Positions 1-6,771 of a stretch of DNA of 13,173 bases are shown piece after piece. The notes below the pieces were generated by a model, which did not search any database, had not been told where the DNA came from, and worked only from the letters and a program-made list of their open reading frames with translations. The translations under genes and the position numbers were made by a program. The stretch is from Opitutales bacterium (lineage in GTDB: Bacteria > Verrucomicrobiota > Verrucomicrobiia > Opitutales > Opitutaceae): NCBI GenBank assembly GCA_021772595.1, contig JAJFLS010000703.1:1-13173 (forward strand). The letters run 5' to 3'. Position 1 is the first letter of the stretch; each line of letters opens with the position of its first letter.

Positions 1-2
1 CG

Positions 3-31
3 CTACCTATTTGAAATGAATTTCAGGGTAG
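3..31 (-). terminator. Hairpin downstream of the M48 peptidase gene
   Basis: Outer arms CTACC (3-7) and GGTAG (27-31) enclose a perfect inner pair, TGAAAT (12-17) and ATTTCA (20-25), with a 2-nt centre. It lies about 40 nt past the stop codon of the minus-strand peptidase gene, where a transcription end would be expected. There is no clear T-run, so a REP-like repeat is equally possible. The CTACC/GGTAG ends resemble those of the element at 2446-2521. Confidence 0.35.
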
Positions 32-72
32 TGAACGGGCGCCGTTCCGTTCCAACGATTCGCTGAACTGGC

Positions 73-1110
73 TTATTCAACAGTCCCTATAGCATCCAAC
101 GCTTCAATACGTTTCTTAAGTCCCGGATGAGTTGAGAGAAACTGGGCGAACTCGATGTCCGGGGCGCCTTGGTGCAGCAATATTAGAATATCCTTCATGG
201 CTTCTGCTCCAATCCCGTTCTCTTCGAGAATGCGCCCCGCATAGAGGTCTGCCTCCGACTCGAAGCTTTGCGAATAGCGCGACTCGAGAGCGAGCGCCGG
301 CAACGATGCCGCCATGCCGCCCAGAGAAGACAGATCGCCGAGAGCGAGCGACGCCATCAGAAATACGCCCGCGTCCTGAATGAGCGATCGAATCCCATGT
401 TGCAACTCGACATGAGCGATCTCGTGGAGAAACACCGCGACCGCTTGCTCTTCGTTTTCGCAGAGCTCGACAAATTCCTCCGTCGCCACGACAATTCCAG
501 AGGGCAATGCGAAGGCGTTGGGACCGATGCTTGGAGCTTTGAATACACGGAGCTCGTACTCGAATCCGTGATCGACCTCTCGCTCGGCCAAGGCCAGCGC
601 CCTTTCGAACGCCGCAGTGCTCTTGCGATTGAGCTTCATCGAGTAGCTTTCCTCTAAGAGCCCGTACTGCTCGATCGAGTCGAGACTTCTCTCCGACAGC
701 GCTCGCCGAACGGCCTGCGGCACCTCGAAAGCCACGTATTCCGCGACCACGGGCATCCCGTATTCAAGAAATACGAACACAAACGCTACGACTCCAACAA
801 TGCTGCCCAGAGCAACCGGCCAACGGGACTCCATCCAATCAACGAATCGGAAGAATCCGCCACTTTGAATCGTTTCCTCGTAATTCGAGAAAGCTTCATG
901 GTCCTTCGTTTCAAAACGAGTTCCGTCCGAAAATCGAACGACTCGATCCGAGAGACCAAGCTTCGGCTCGATCTCATATTGAGACGATGAATACGTTATC
1001 GAATCATTCTCGAATTGAATGACGAACGTCCCGGATTCAGACACACTCACACTCGCATCGAACGACTGCGAGGATCCAGAGATATAGAGAATGCCTTCTA
1101 GTTCGATCAC
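73..1110 (-). CDS. Membrane-anchored M48 family zinc metallopeptidase
   Basis: This is a 345-residue Ste24/HtpX-clan (M48) peptidase. The zinc motif HEIAH is at residues 229-233, and the third ligand is probably Glu284 in the downstream ESEAD motif. A single hydrophobic helix at about 98-117 should anchor it in the inner membrane. The first 80 or so residues resemble the small beta-rich DUF7092-type domain found at the N-terminus of many M48 peptidases. The start is GTG, and that GTG overlaps the stop of the DUF898 membrane-protein gene by 4 nt (GTGA), so the two are probably translationally coupled. YjgN-like DUF898 genes are often found beside M48 peptidases, which suggests a joint role in membrane-protein quality control. 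The substrate is unknown. The family call is secure, the role inferred. Confidence 0.9.
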   Translation of the reverse strand: MIELEGILYISGSSQSFDASVSVSESGTFVIQFENDSITYSSSQYEIEPKLGLSDRVVRFSDGTRFETKDHEAFSNYEETIQSGGFFRFVDWMESRWPVALGSIVGVVAFVFVFLEYGMPVVAEYVAFEVPQAVRRALSERSLDSIEQYGLLEESYSMKLNRKSTAAFERALALAEREVDHGFEYELRVFKAPSIGPNAFALPSGIVVATEEFVELCENEEQAVAVFLHEIAHVELQHGIRSLIQDAGVFLMASLALGDLSSLGGMAASLPALALESRYSQSFESEADLYAGRILEENGIGAEAMKDILILLHQGAPDIEFAQFLSTHPGLKKRIEALDAIGTVE

Positions 1111-2270
1111 AGTCCAACTTCGAAATCCATGAAATCCGTCGCCGCTTCGCCAAAAGCGCCTTCCTCTTCAGACTCCGCTTCGAAATGCTCGCCCATGTCC
1201 CCGCCCGGAGCGAGTACGTACATGTTCTCGAGACGGTATTTCGTCATCCGTATCTGAGCCCAAGGAATAAGCATCCCCAATGTGAATATACTCGCGAAAA
1301 GGTTAGTAACCGCGATCCCAATGAACGTCCAAAACTGCATCCGCGATTCGAATCGGAATTTGCCCATCGACCAAACCGACATATTATAGTTGAAGAGCTT
1401 CAGCCAGAGCCCCTGCTGGAAAATTACCATAGCCGCGATAACGACAATATATGCAATTGCCATTCCTATGACTATTCCCGTGGAAAACGTTTCGTCAGCA
1501 GCGTTAAATTGCATCGCCCCAAATCCATCGCCAAAAATCGCCATGCCGCCGAATATCAAAAAGAGGAGGATGAAATAAAGGCCCATCCCGATCGCGAAGA
1601 ACAGTAGATAGTATTTATAGTACTCGCCCGGTTTCGCTTTGAAATTGAAATAGGTTTTCCCGAACTGAAGGTTGTCGAAGAAATACTCCTTCTTCTTCAT
1701 CTCCCAGTAAGGGATGATCAATCCAAACGTGAACGGCACCAATATCGCCCATCCCAAAAAAGTCGCATAGGAATCGCTCAAATGGCCTGAAAATTTGAAT
1801 CTAATATTTCGATACGCCGTATTCCGCGACCGGAACCGGAGAGCTTTGAAGATCATCCACGGAGCCGCAATGCCATATACAAGCAACACCGGATAGACGA
1901 AAAGTGGGTTAAAAATGCCCGCTATCACATACAGCGCGAAAAAGAACAGCACGACTATATAGCCAATCAGCAGGCTTTTCGGCTTTGCCAAATAATCGAA
2001 CGCATGCCCGTCTAAACGAGTGTTCGCATACAAATAGCGTCGCGAGCGAACAGTCGCCCAGGGCCAGTAGAAGCCGAGCGTGACGACCGACAGCAGAAGA
2101 TTGACTATCCAAATTTTAAAATACTCGCCCGTGTCTCCCGAGAATTCGAAGGGCACTGAACTGGGGCTTGGGACCGCTCCGGCCTCAGCGGCTCTTGCCG
2201 AGATTGGAGCGGGAGGAAGCTGTTCCTCTGCATTCGCGTCGTTTTCAGAGTTGGGGTTGTCTGTATCCAT
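1107..2270 (-). CDS. DUF898 (YjgN-like) polytopic membrane protein
   Basis: From the chosen ATG the product has 387 residues. A Pro/Ala-rich, acidic N-terminal tail of about 40 residues leads into the family pattern FEFSGDTGEYFKIW, then a hydrophobic helix ending TLGFYWPWATVRSRRYLYAN. A second, related block near the C-terminus (FRFESRMQFW, then TLGMLIPWAQIRMTKYRLEN) shows the internal repeat typical of DUF898. Six or more membrane helices are visible. The frame can be extended to a TTG at 2390. That would add a hydrophobic 40-residue leader starting directly against a hairpin, so I prefer 2270, whose product starts much as E. coli YjgN does. It is the first gene of a pair with the M48 peptidase. 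The function of DUF898 is unknown. Confidence 0.8.
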   Translation of the reverse strand: MDTDNPNSENDANAEEQLPPAPISARAAEAGAVPSPSSVPFEFSGDTGEYFKIWIVNLLLSVVTLGFYWPWATVRSRRYLYANTRLDGHAFDYLAKPKSLLIGYIVVLFFFALYVIAGIFNPLFVYPVLLVYGIAAPWMIFKALRFRSRNTAYRNIRFKFSGHLSDSYATFLGWAILVPFTFGLIIPYWEMKKKEYFFDNLQFGKTYFNFKAKPGEYYKYYLLFFAIGMGLYFILLFLIFGGMAIFGDGFGAMQFNAADETFSTGIVIGMAIAYIVVIAAMVIFQQGLWLKLFNYNMSVWSMGKFRFESRMQFWTFIGIAVTNLFASIFTLGMLIPWAQIRMTKYRLENMYVLAPGGDMGEHFEAESEEEGAFGEAATDFMDFEVGL

Positions 2271-2390
2271 GAGTTGAGGTGATGGGGGTTGAGGGATAAA
2301 GCCAGCGACAAGCTCGCGGTTTAAACAGAAGAGGATTACCGTTGGCCAAAGAAAGGCCATCATCAAGAGATAGGTCCGGTAATAATTCAA

Positions 2391-2408
2391 GCCCGTAATT
2401 TTACGGGC
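2391..2408 (-). promoter_or_regulatory. Perfect inverted repeat upstream of the DUF898 gene
   Basis: GCCCGTAA and TTACGGGC form an 8-bp perfect inverted repeat with a 2-nt centre. As RNA it would fold as 7 bp with a 4-nt loop. It lies 120 nt upstream of the preferred ATG and directly next to the alternative TTG start. It could be an operator or a leader hairpin. No poly-T follows. Confidence 0.35.
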
Positions 2409-2445
2409 GAATTGAACCCAGGTCTGTTTCTATAAGTTTGCCGAT

Positions 2446-2521
2446 GGTAGGGCTGCTTATCCTTAAGCAGCCGCAACAGAGGTTTTTCTACCACGGCTGA
2501 CAAAGGATAGTCAGTCCTACC
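2446..2521. repeat. REP-like element: two opposed hairpins with GGTAGG ends
   Basis: The element begins GGTAGGGCTG and ends CAGTCCTACC, which are inverse complements at 9 of 10 positions. Inside are two hairpins. The first is a 9-bp perfect stem, GGCTGCTTA/TAAGCAGCC, with loop TCCT (2451-2472). The second is GGCTGAC with GTCAGTC around AAAGGATA (2495-2516). Read on opposite strands, both hairpins have the form GGCTG...AAGGATA...CAG.CC, so the element is a head-to-head pair like a BIME/REP doublet. It fills the gap between two minus-strand genes and may also slow exonucleases or end transcription. Confidence 0.6.
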
Positions 2522-2542
2522 TTTAGATACCAGGTTGTAGCT

Positions 2543-2971
2543 CTACTTAACCGTGAACGTTATCTTCTTGGAAATGACCGCTGGCGAATGGGGCAAGTGT
2601 ATCTTATCTCCCAATACGAGTTGAAGCGTGTGCTCTCCGGGGGCGAGTTCGAGCGAGGTTTCCGTTTGGCCCTTGCCGAAATGCACAAGATTCTCGCTCG
2701 CCGGAAGCGGCAGATCCAGATCTGGCAGCTCGGCCATGTCGATGAGCAGGTGATGATGCCCTGTATCCGGAATGTCCACACCGGCTGGCGCTATCCCCAT
2801 GCCTTTAAGCCCAAATCGGATCGTGACCGGCGACTTAACCGAGCCGCCATCCTTCGGCCAGATGATGTAAGCCTTCGCCCCTTTTGGCGACGAGGCTTTG
2901 GGCAGCGTGTCCGCCGCGAACAGCGGCATGGTGACGATCGAGAGTATCAGTAGGGAAAGAATAGTTTTCAT
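2543..2971 (-). CDS. Exported DUF4399 domain protein
   Basis: This 142-residue product has a clear Sec signal peptide (residues 1-20, ending LFAA before Asp21). The mature part carries the DUF4399 signature: GHHHLLID at 71-78, HFGKGQTE at 97-104, PGEHTLQLVLGD at 111-122 and HLPHSP at 125-130. The domain is a small beta-sandwich found alone or fused in periplasmic proteins, with no established biochemical activity. The His-rich GHHH and LPH segments could bind a metal, but that is speculation. The start ATG is the first Met before the signal peptide. It stands alone: about 90 nt separate it from the gene upstream, and a REP-like element follows it. Confidence 0.82.
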   Translation of the reverse strand: MKTILSLLILSIVTMPLFAADTLPKASSPKGAKAYIIWPKDGGSVKSPVTIRFGLKGMGIAPAGVDIPDTGHHHLLIDMAELPDLDLPLPASENLVHFGKGQTETSLELAPGEHTLQLVLGDKIHLPHSPAVISKKITFTVK

Positions 2972-3063
2972 AATCGGGCTAGTTGAAAGGTTGACGAAAA
3001 AGAAGGCTGGCAGGTTGAACCAAATTTAGGGTCAGGTAAAGGAGTTTGCTAAGGACGCCGCGT

Positions 3064-3792
3064 TCATTCGGGCATTGTGAAGATCGCTTCGTCGACCTCG
3101 ACGTTGGGCTCGAAGCTCTCAATCTTTATCCCCATGCTCATGCCCATCATGTCCGCCTCGAGATGGGCTGGGATGAGCAGATCGCCAAAGGCCGTGTAAG
3201 CCATGTATCTAGTGTTAACGGGCATTTCGCCCTGAGGCCCCATGGATTCCAAAGTCTCGCTCATTTTCAGCAAGCCCGTTTCGCCCTCGAAGTAGAGCGT
3301 CTCCTCAGCCCCAGTATCCCTCGACGTGCCGGTAACGATGATCAGCTCGTCCTCGGTCGTCCCGGTTACGGTGGCCGATTCGTACTTCTCCGCTAACTTG
3401 AGCCCTTCTTGAAAGTCAGAGTCTTCCTTCATCTTTTCTAGTTCCGAACCAACGAGTTCGCGGCGTCCCTGCATCGGATCGATAGACCATCCTTTTTCTC
3501 CATCGAAACCCTGGCTGGTGGAGCCCATGCCAGGAATCTCGACATTAATTCGAATCTTGTCCGGCTTCTTGTACGTCACGTTCATCTGCATCTTCATTCC
3601 CATTGCCGGCATCTCCATCGACATTCGCATTCGAGCGGTTTCGATTTTGTCGTAGGCCTCATGGCCGCCTAGCGCTTCCGCGTATCGGTCGAATACCTCC
3701 TGGGCTTTAGAATCGATTTCCGCTTGCGCGGCGGCTGATAATACGAGGACGAACAGCGCCGCAATTGGGCTGGGAAGTCGGATTGATTTCAT
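3064..3792 (-). CDS. Exported Met-rich, LolA-like/outer-membrane lipoprotein-sorting-type protein
   Basis: The 242-residue product starts at the ATG that directly precedes a Sec signal peptide (about residues 1-24, ending AAAQA). An upstream in-frame ATG at 3834 would overlap the S41 peptidase gene and bury the signal. The mature protein has the layout of periplasmic LolA/DUF4292-type beta proteins: a helix with ALGGHEAYDKI, then YKKPDKIRI, then FDGEKGWSIDP, then a YFEGETGLL turn. Residues 55-70 hold eight methionines in sixteen positions, and a second Met cluster (MMGMSMG) lies near the C-terminus. It follows the S41 gene by only 20 nt, so the two are likely co-transcribed and may work on the same periplasmic target. 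The exact function is not known. It has no lipobox cysteine. Confidence 0.72.
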   Translation of the reverse strand: MKSIRLPSPIAALFVLVLSAAAQAEIDSKAQEVFDRYAEALGGHEAYDKIETARMRMSMEMPAMGMKMQMNVTYKKPDKIRINVEIPGMGSTSQGFDGEKGWSIDPMQGRRELVGSELEKMKEDSDFQEGLKLAEKYESATVTGTTEDELIIVTGTSRDTGAEETLYFEGETGLLKMSETLESMGPQGEMPVNTRYMAYTAFGDLLIPAHLEADMMGMSMGIKIESFEPNVEVDEAIFTMPE

Positions 3793-3812
3793 AGGAGCAC
3801 CATCGCGCGAAC

Positions 3813-5105
3813 TCAGTCTTGTCGCAAGATCCATTTGCGGGCTACTGCGATAACCGTGTCTTCGCCCTTTCGTAGCTTCGCTGGCGACAAGGCAACCTTC
3901 TCGTCTGGAACCACGCCCACGCTCTCGATTCTAGAGCCGCCGTTCGTCTCATAGTCGGCGATCGCCATTTGGAGATAATAGCGATTGGGCAATTTTTTGA
4001 ATACAGACGGCAGAGCCGCTCCAGCGCTCGTCGATCCGAAAACGCGGGCGCGCTTGGTCTCCTGCATGCCCGCGGCGAAAATCTCGCTCGTCGAAATAGA
4101 GTTGCCATCGATCAAAATCGCGACGGGTCCGAGAAACGCGCCCTTCTGAGGGTAGACATTGTAGTTCAAGTGCCCGCGCCGCATTCGCATCGCACCCATT
4201 CGAAACTCTTCGTCGACCAGCATCCCTGCGAGCCCTGTCGCCATTAATCCAATACCGCCTGGATTGCCGCGAATATCGATAATCAATCCGCGAACATCGC
4301 CATCGAGCGATCGAATGTACGACCTCATGTCTTCCATCAATCCCGGAAACCAAAGATCGAAACGCAGATAGGCGATCCCTCCGTCAAGGAGACGCGTTTC
4401 CATTTCCATGGGCATTGGCCCGAAATTGCCGAGCGTCGCCGACATCAGTCCTTCGTATGGACGGAGCTTGAACGAGTAACGCTTCTCGCGTCCGAGCGGG
4501 CTCGACTTGGCCACGACCTCGATCGGCTTTTCGGGCGGACCATACAAGCGATTCTCAATCGACTTGCTCCAATAGTAGGGGATCACGTTTTCGAAAAGAC
4601 CCGCTTCGATTACAGACTCCCTTAGATCCGCGACCTTCTTACCGTTTACCGAGATGATTCGGAAGCCGGCTTTCAGGCCCGCTTTCGCTGCCGGGCTTTC
4701 GCCTGCTACGCGCGCGACAATCGCCCTATCCCCGATGATCGACAAGGCCAACCCCGACTCGCCTCCCTGCCAGGAGGAAGGCAGCAATTCATTATAAGCA
4801 GGCGACGCGATCGAGAAATGCGAATCCCCCAACTCGCGCAGCATTTCGTTCAGAAGCGCGTCGAAAGCTTCGCTCTCGTCGACCAAGGACAGACGAGCCC
4901 GATACTTCTCGCCGATCGCCTCCCAGTCCTTCCCCCCGAACTCGGCATCGTAATAACTCGTGTTGATCTCGGCCCAAACCGCGTCGAATACGGATTCGAA
5001 CACCGGATTGGCGAGGGCGTTCGAAACGAGCGGAAACGTCGCCGCGCAGGCTATGAGTACCGCGGTGCACCCGGTCTTAGCTCGTAGTTTGAGATTCTTC
5101 CCCAC
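3813..5105 (-). CDS. Secreted PDZ-containing S41 family peptidase
   Basis: This 430-residue product has a signal peptide at about 1-33 (cut after ALA) and an N-terminal helical domain with LGDSHFSI (His96, in the place of the catalytic His of the tricorn/IRBP-like branch). A PDZ domain spans roughly 117-165 (GLKAGFRIISVNGKKV), and the S41 core is at about 240-400. The core shows the expected IDIRGNPGG at 276-284 and the nucleophile segment DGNSISTSEIFA at 333-344. The Lys of classical Ctp/Prc enzymes, normally in a TxGK motif, is replaced here (STSAGAAL), so the tricorn-like S41B group fits better. The start is GTG. The protein is probably periplasmic or surface-exposed. It forms a likely operon with the Met-rich protein 20 nt downstream. 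Confidence 0.88.
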   Translation of the reverse strand: MGKNLKLRAKTGCTAVLIACAATFPLVSNALANPVFESVFDAVWAEINTSYYDAEFGGKDWEAIGEKYRARLSLVDESEAFDALLNEMLRELGDSHFSIASPAYNELLPSSWQGGESGLALSIIGDRAIVARVAGESPAAKAGLKAGFRIISVNGKKVADLRESVIEAGLFENVIPYYWSKSIENRLYGPPEKPIEVVAKSSPLGREKRYSFKLRPYEGLMSATLGNFGPMPMEMETRLLDGGIAYLRFDLWFPGLMEDMRSYIRSLDGDVRGLIIDIRGNPGGIGLMATGLAGMLVDEEFRMGAMRMRRGHLNYNVYPQKGAFLGPVAILIDGNSISTSEIFAAGMQETKRARVFGSTSAGAALPSVFKKLPNRYYLQMAIADYETNGGSRIESVGVVPDEKVALSPAKLRKGEDTVIAVARKWILRQD

Positions 5106-5159
5106 GCCATTAGTACGAAGCGCAAAACCCTCTGGTCAGCGAGCAAATCTGGATCATAA

Positions 5160-5262
5160 ATCCAAGGCTCAAAATCCTAGATCCAAACGCTTCGGGTCTT
5201 AAACCTAAAATCTGCTACGCCATCGTCACTTTGCCCGGCCGGATTTTAGATTCGCGAATTGA
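5160..5262. repeat. Dispersed degenerate repeat (copy A)
   Basis: This intergenic stretch between the SDR gene and the S41 gene shares AGGCTCAAAATCC (5165-5177) exactly with 8210-8222. It shares GCTACGCCATC (5214-5224), with similar flanks, with 9158-9168. It also contains the 10-bp palindrome ATTCGCGAAT. It codes for nothing I can recognise and belongs to the same repeat family as the array at 9080-9410. Confidence 0.6.
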
Positions 5263-5283
5263 CCGGGTTCACTTCAAATCGAT

Positions 5284-6225
5284 TTACCCGTGCACCTCGC
5301 TTTGATACCAATCGATCATTCTTCCTAAGCCTTCTCGCAAAGCCGTTTTCGGTTCCCAGCCGAGAGTCGAGCGAATTTTGTCGATGTTCGCGTGCGTCGC
5401 CTTCTGGTCTCCCGGACGAGAAGGCACGATCTTCAACTTCGCCTTCTTCCCCATGATCTCCTCGACCGTCTCGATCGCCTCCCCTGTCGTGAAGCACTGG
5501 TCGGTACCCAAGTTGAAAATCTCTCCCTCGGCCTTGTCCCAATTTTCGATCGTCGCGAGAATCCCCTCGCAAATATCGCCCACGTAAGTGAACGAGCGCC
5601 GATGCTCCAAGCTTCCCTCGAACAGCGGGAATTCCAGATCATCCGCGATCGATCGGATCAACTTGGGGAACAATTTCTCCGGCCGCTCCCGCTCCCCATA
5701 AACCGAAAACAACCGCAACGAACAGGCCGGAAATCCTGAACTGCGCTGGGCCGCCATCACCTCCTGCTCCGCCGCCAACTTAGTCTCACCGTACCAAGAC
5801 GCCGGTTTCACAACCGCATCCTCCGTGTCCGTGGCTTGGATACCATAGCAAGAAGACGAGGCAACATTCACAAACATCTTCATACCCCTCGATGCCTTGG
5901 CGGCCTCCACCAGACGATGTGTCGCAACAATATTGTTACGGTGATAATCTTCCCAAGGCGTTATTGGAGAAATCCCCGGCTGAGCCGCGAGATGCACAAC
6001 TGCATCCACTCCTTCCAATACGGCCTTCAAAGAATCCTCAGTCAAATCTAACTCGATCGTTTCGATCCCTTCCGCCTTCAGCACCGCTTCCGTACCCCGC
6101 TTAATCGCAGGATCGTAGTAGTCCAAGAATCCGTCGACCCAAAACACATCAAACCCGCGACCCTTCAAGCGAAGCGCTAAATTCGATCCGATGTACCCGG
6201 CGACTCCAGTGATCAGAATTCTCAT
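5284..6225 (-). CDS. NAD-dependent sugar-nucleotide epimerase (extended SDR)
   Basis: This 313-residue product has the full extended-SDR plan. The Rossmann motif GVAGYIG is at 7-13, Asp31 (binding the adenosine ribose of NAD) ends the second strand, and HLAAQPG is at 79-84. SSSCYG at 123-128 supplies the catalytic Ser/Thr region and YGETK at 145-149 is the YxxxK pair. RRSFTYVGDICEGI at 209-222 is the conserved nucleotide-sugar loop. It resembles UDP-glucuronate/UDP-glucose 4-epimerases, which supply precursors for surface polysaccharide, but the substrate cannot be fixed by eye. The ATG has a good GGAGAA ribosome site about 6 nt upstream, unusual in this window. It faces away from the regulator gene at 6772 across a palindrome-rich gap. 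Confidence 0.87.
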   Translation of the reverse strand: MRILITGVAGYIGSNLALRLKGRGFDVFWVDGFLDYYDPAIKRGTEAVLKAEGIETIELDLTEDSLKAVLEGVDAVVHLAAQPGISPITPWEDYHRNNIVATHRLVEAAKASRGMKMFVNVASSSCYGIQATDTEDAVVKPASWYGETKLAAEQEVMAAQRSSGFPACSLRLFSVYGERERPEKLFPKLIRSIADDLEFPLFEGSLEHRRSFTYVGDICEGILATIENWDKAEGEIFNLGTDQCFTTGEAIETVEEIMGKKAKLKIVPSRPGDQKATHANIDKIRSTLGWEPKTALREGLGRMIDWYQSEVHG

Positions 6226-6340
6226 CGTTCTCCAAGAAGAAGCGAACGAGCCCTCTGTCGAATAAAATTCTCAGTTTCTCCTTCCATTGAAAGTCTCAGC
6301 CAGTCTTCGAAACAACTTTCCGCTAGCAATAGCTGAACTC

Positions 6341-6362
6341 ATGACAAAACAGGATTTGTCAT
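6341..6362. promoter_or_regulatory. 22-bp palindrome, candidate operator upstream of the epimerase
   Basis: ATGACAAA (6341-6348) and TTTGTCAT (6355-6362) are perfect 8-nt inverted arms around a 6-nt centre. It lies about 115 nt upstream of the minus-strand epimerase start. Its size suits a dimeric winged-helix repressor. Binding is inferred from symmetry only. Confidence 0.4.
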
Positions 6363-6493
6363 TTAGCGATTCAACCCAGTTTGCGGATACTCACAATTGA
6401 TCGGAGTAAAGTCCCGACGCTGACAATCAGACCCCACCACGAATTACAAATCGCCGACGGCACAAACGTAAAAAACACGTCTAAGAATTCATA

Positions 6494-6515
6494 TTGTTCA
6501 TTTTTTATTGAACAA
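6494..6515. promoter_or_regulatory. 22-bp TTGTTCA/TGAACAA palindrome, candidate GbsR/MarR operator
   Basis: TTGTTCA (6494-6500) and TGAACAA (6509-6515) are perfect 7-nt arms around an AT-only 8-nt centre. The site lies in the divergent gap, 256 nt before the GbsR/MarR-type regulator and 268 nt from the epimerase start. The same half-site, GTTCA/TGAAC, recurs with a 4-nt spacer at 7512-7525. Autoregulation, or control of both divergent genes, is a reasonable inference. Confidence 0.45.
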
Positions 6516-6771
6516 ATTGATCCGCCCCTTAGGTGAAAGGGCCTACAGGCCGACATTTCCGCTGATAGTTGCTTCAGGATCCACTGACCGGCAAATGGCG
6601 GCAGCGTGTCGGTACTGATCTTCGATCAACTAATAGCGGATTGAAATTCTACGGTTCGCGAATTTTCGAGAGGGCAGAATCCGATCAAATGTGCCTTTCT
6701 TGCTGCCAATAGTCCCAGTTGGAACTCTTCAAGTGCCCATCTGCTGACCCAATCTCCTGCGAGGAAATAGA

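Larger units (their letters stand above)
6226..6771. other. Divergent intergenic control region, no convincing gene
   Basis: This 546-bp gap lies between the divergently transcribed epimerase and regulator genes. It holds two strong palindromes (6341-6362 and 6494-6515) and a small hairpin, GGCCT-AC-AGGCC, near 6540-6553. The only open frame of note, 61 codons on the minus strand from 6556, has no family resemblance or ribosome site and overlaps the second palindrome, so I do not call it. The gap ends in GAGGAAA, the ribosome site of the regulator. Confidence 0.6.

Noticed and set aside
268..657. 129-codon plus-strand frame opposite the M48 gene
   Set aside because: It is the antisense shadow of a gene with clear zinc-site motifs. 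The Arg-rich composition is typical of a complementary frame.
2588..2953. 121-codon plus-strand frame opposite the DUF4399 gene
   Set aside because: It is a shadow. The minus frame has a signal peptide and conserved DUF4399 motifs.
3949..4353. 134-codon minus-strand frame inside the S41 gene
   Set aside because: It is an Arg-rich out-of-frame shadow of the S41 catalytic core.
6371..6556. 61-codon minus-strand open frame in the divergent gap
   Set aside because: It has no ribosome site and no family resemblance, and it overlaps the palindrome at 6494-6515. Its composition looks like translated non-coding DNA.
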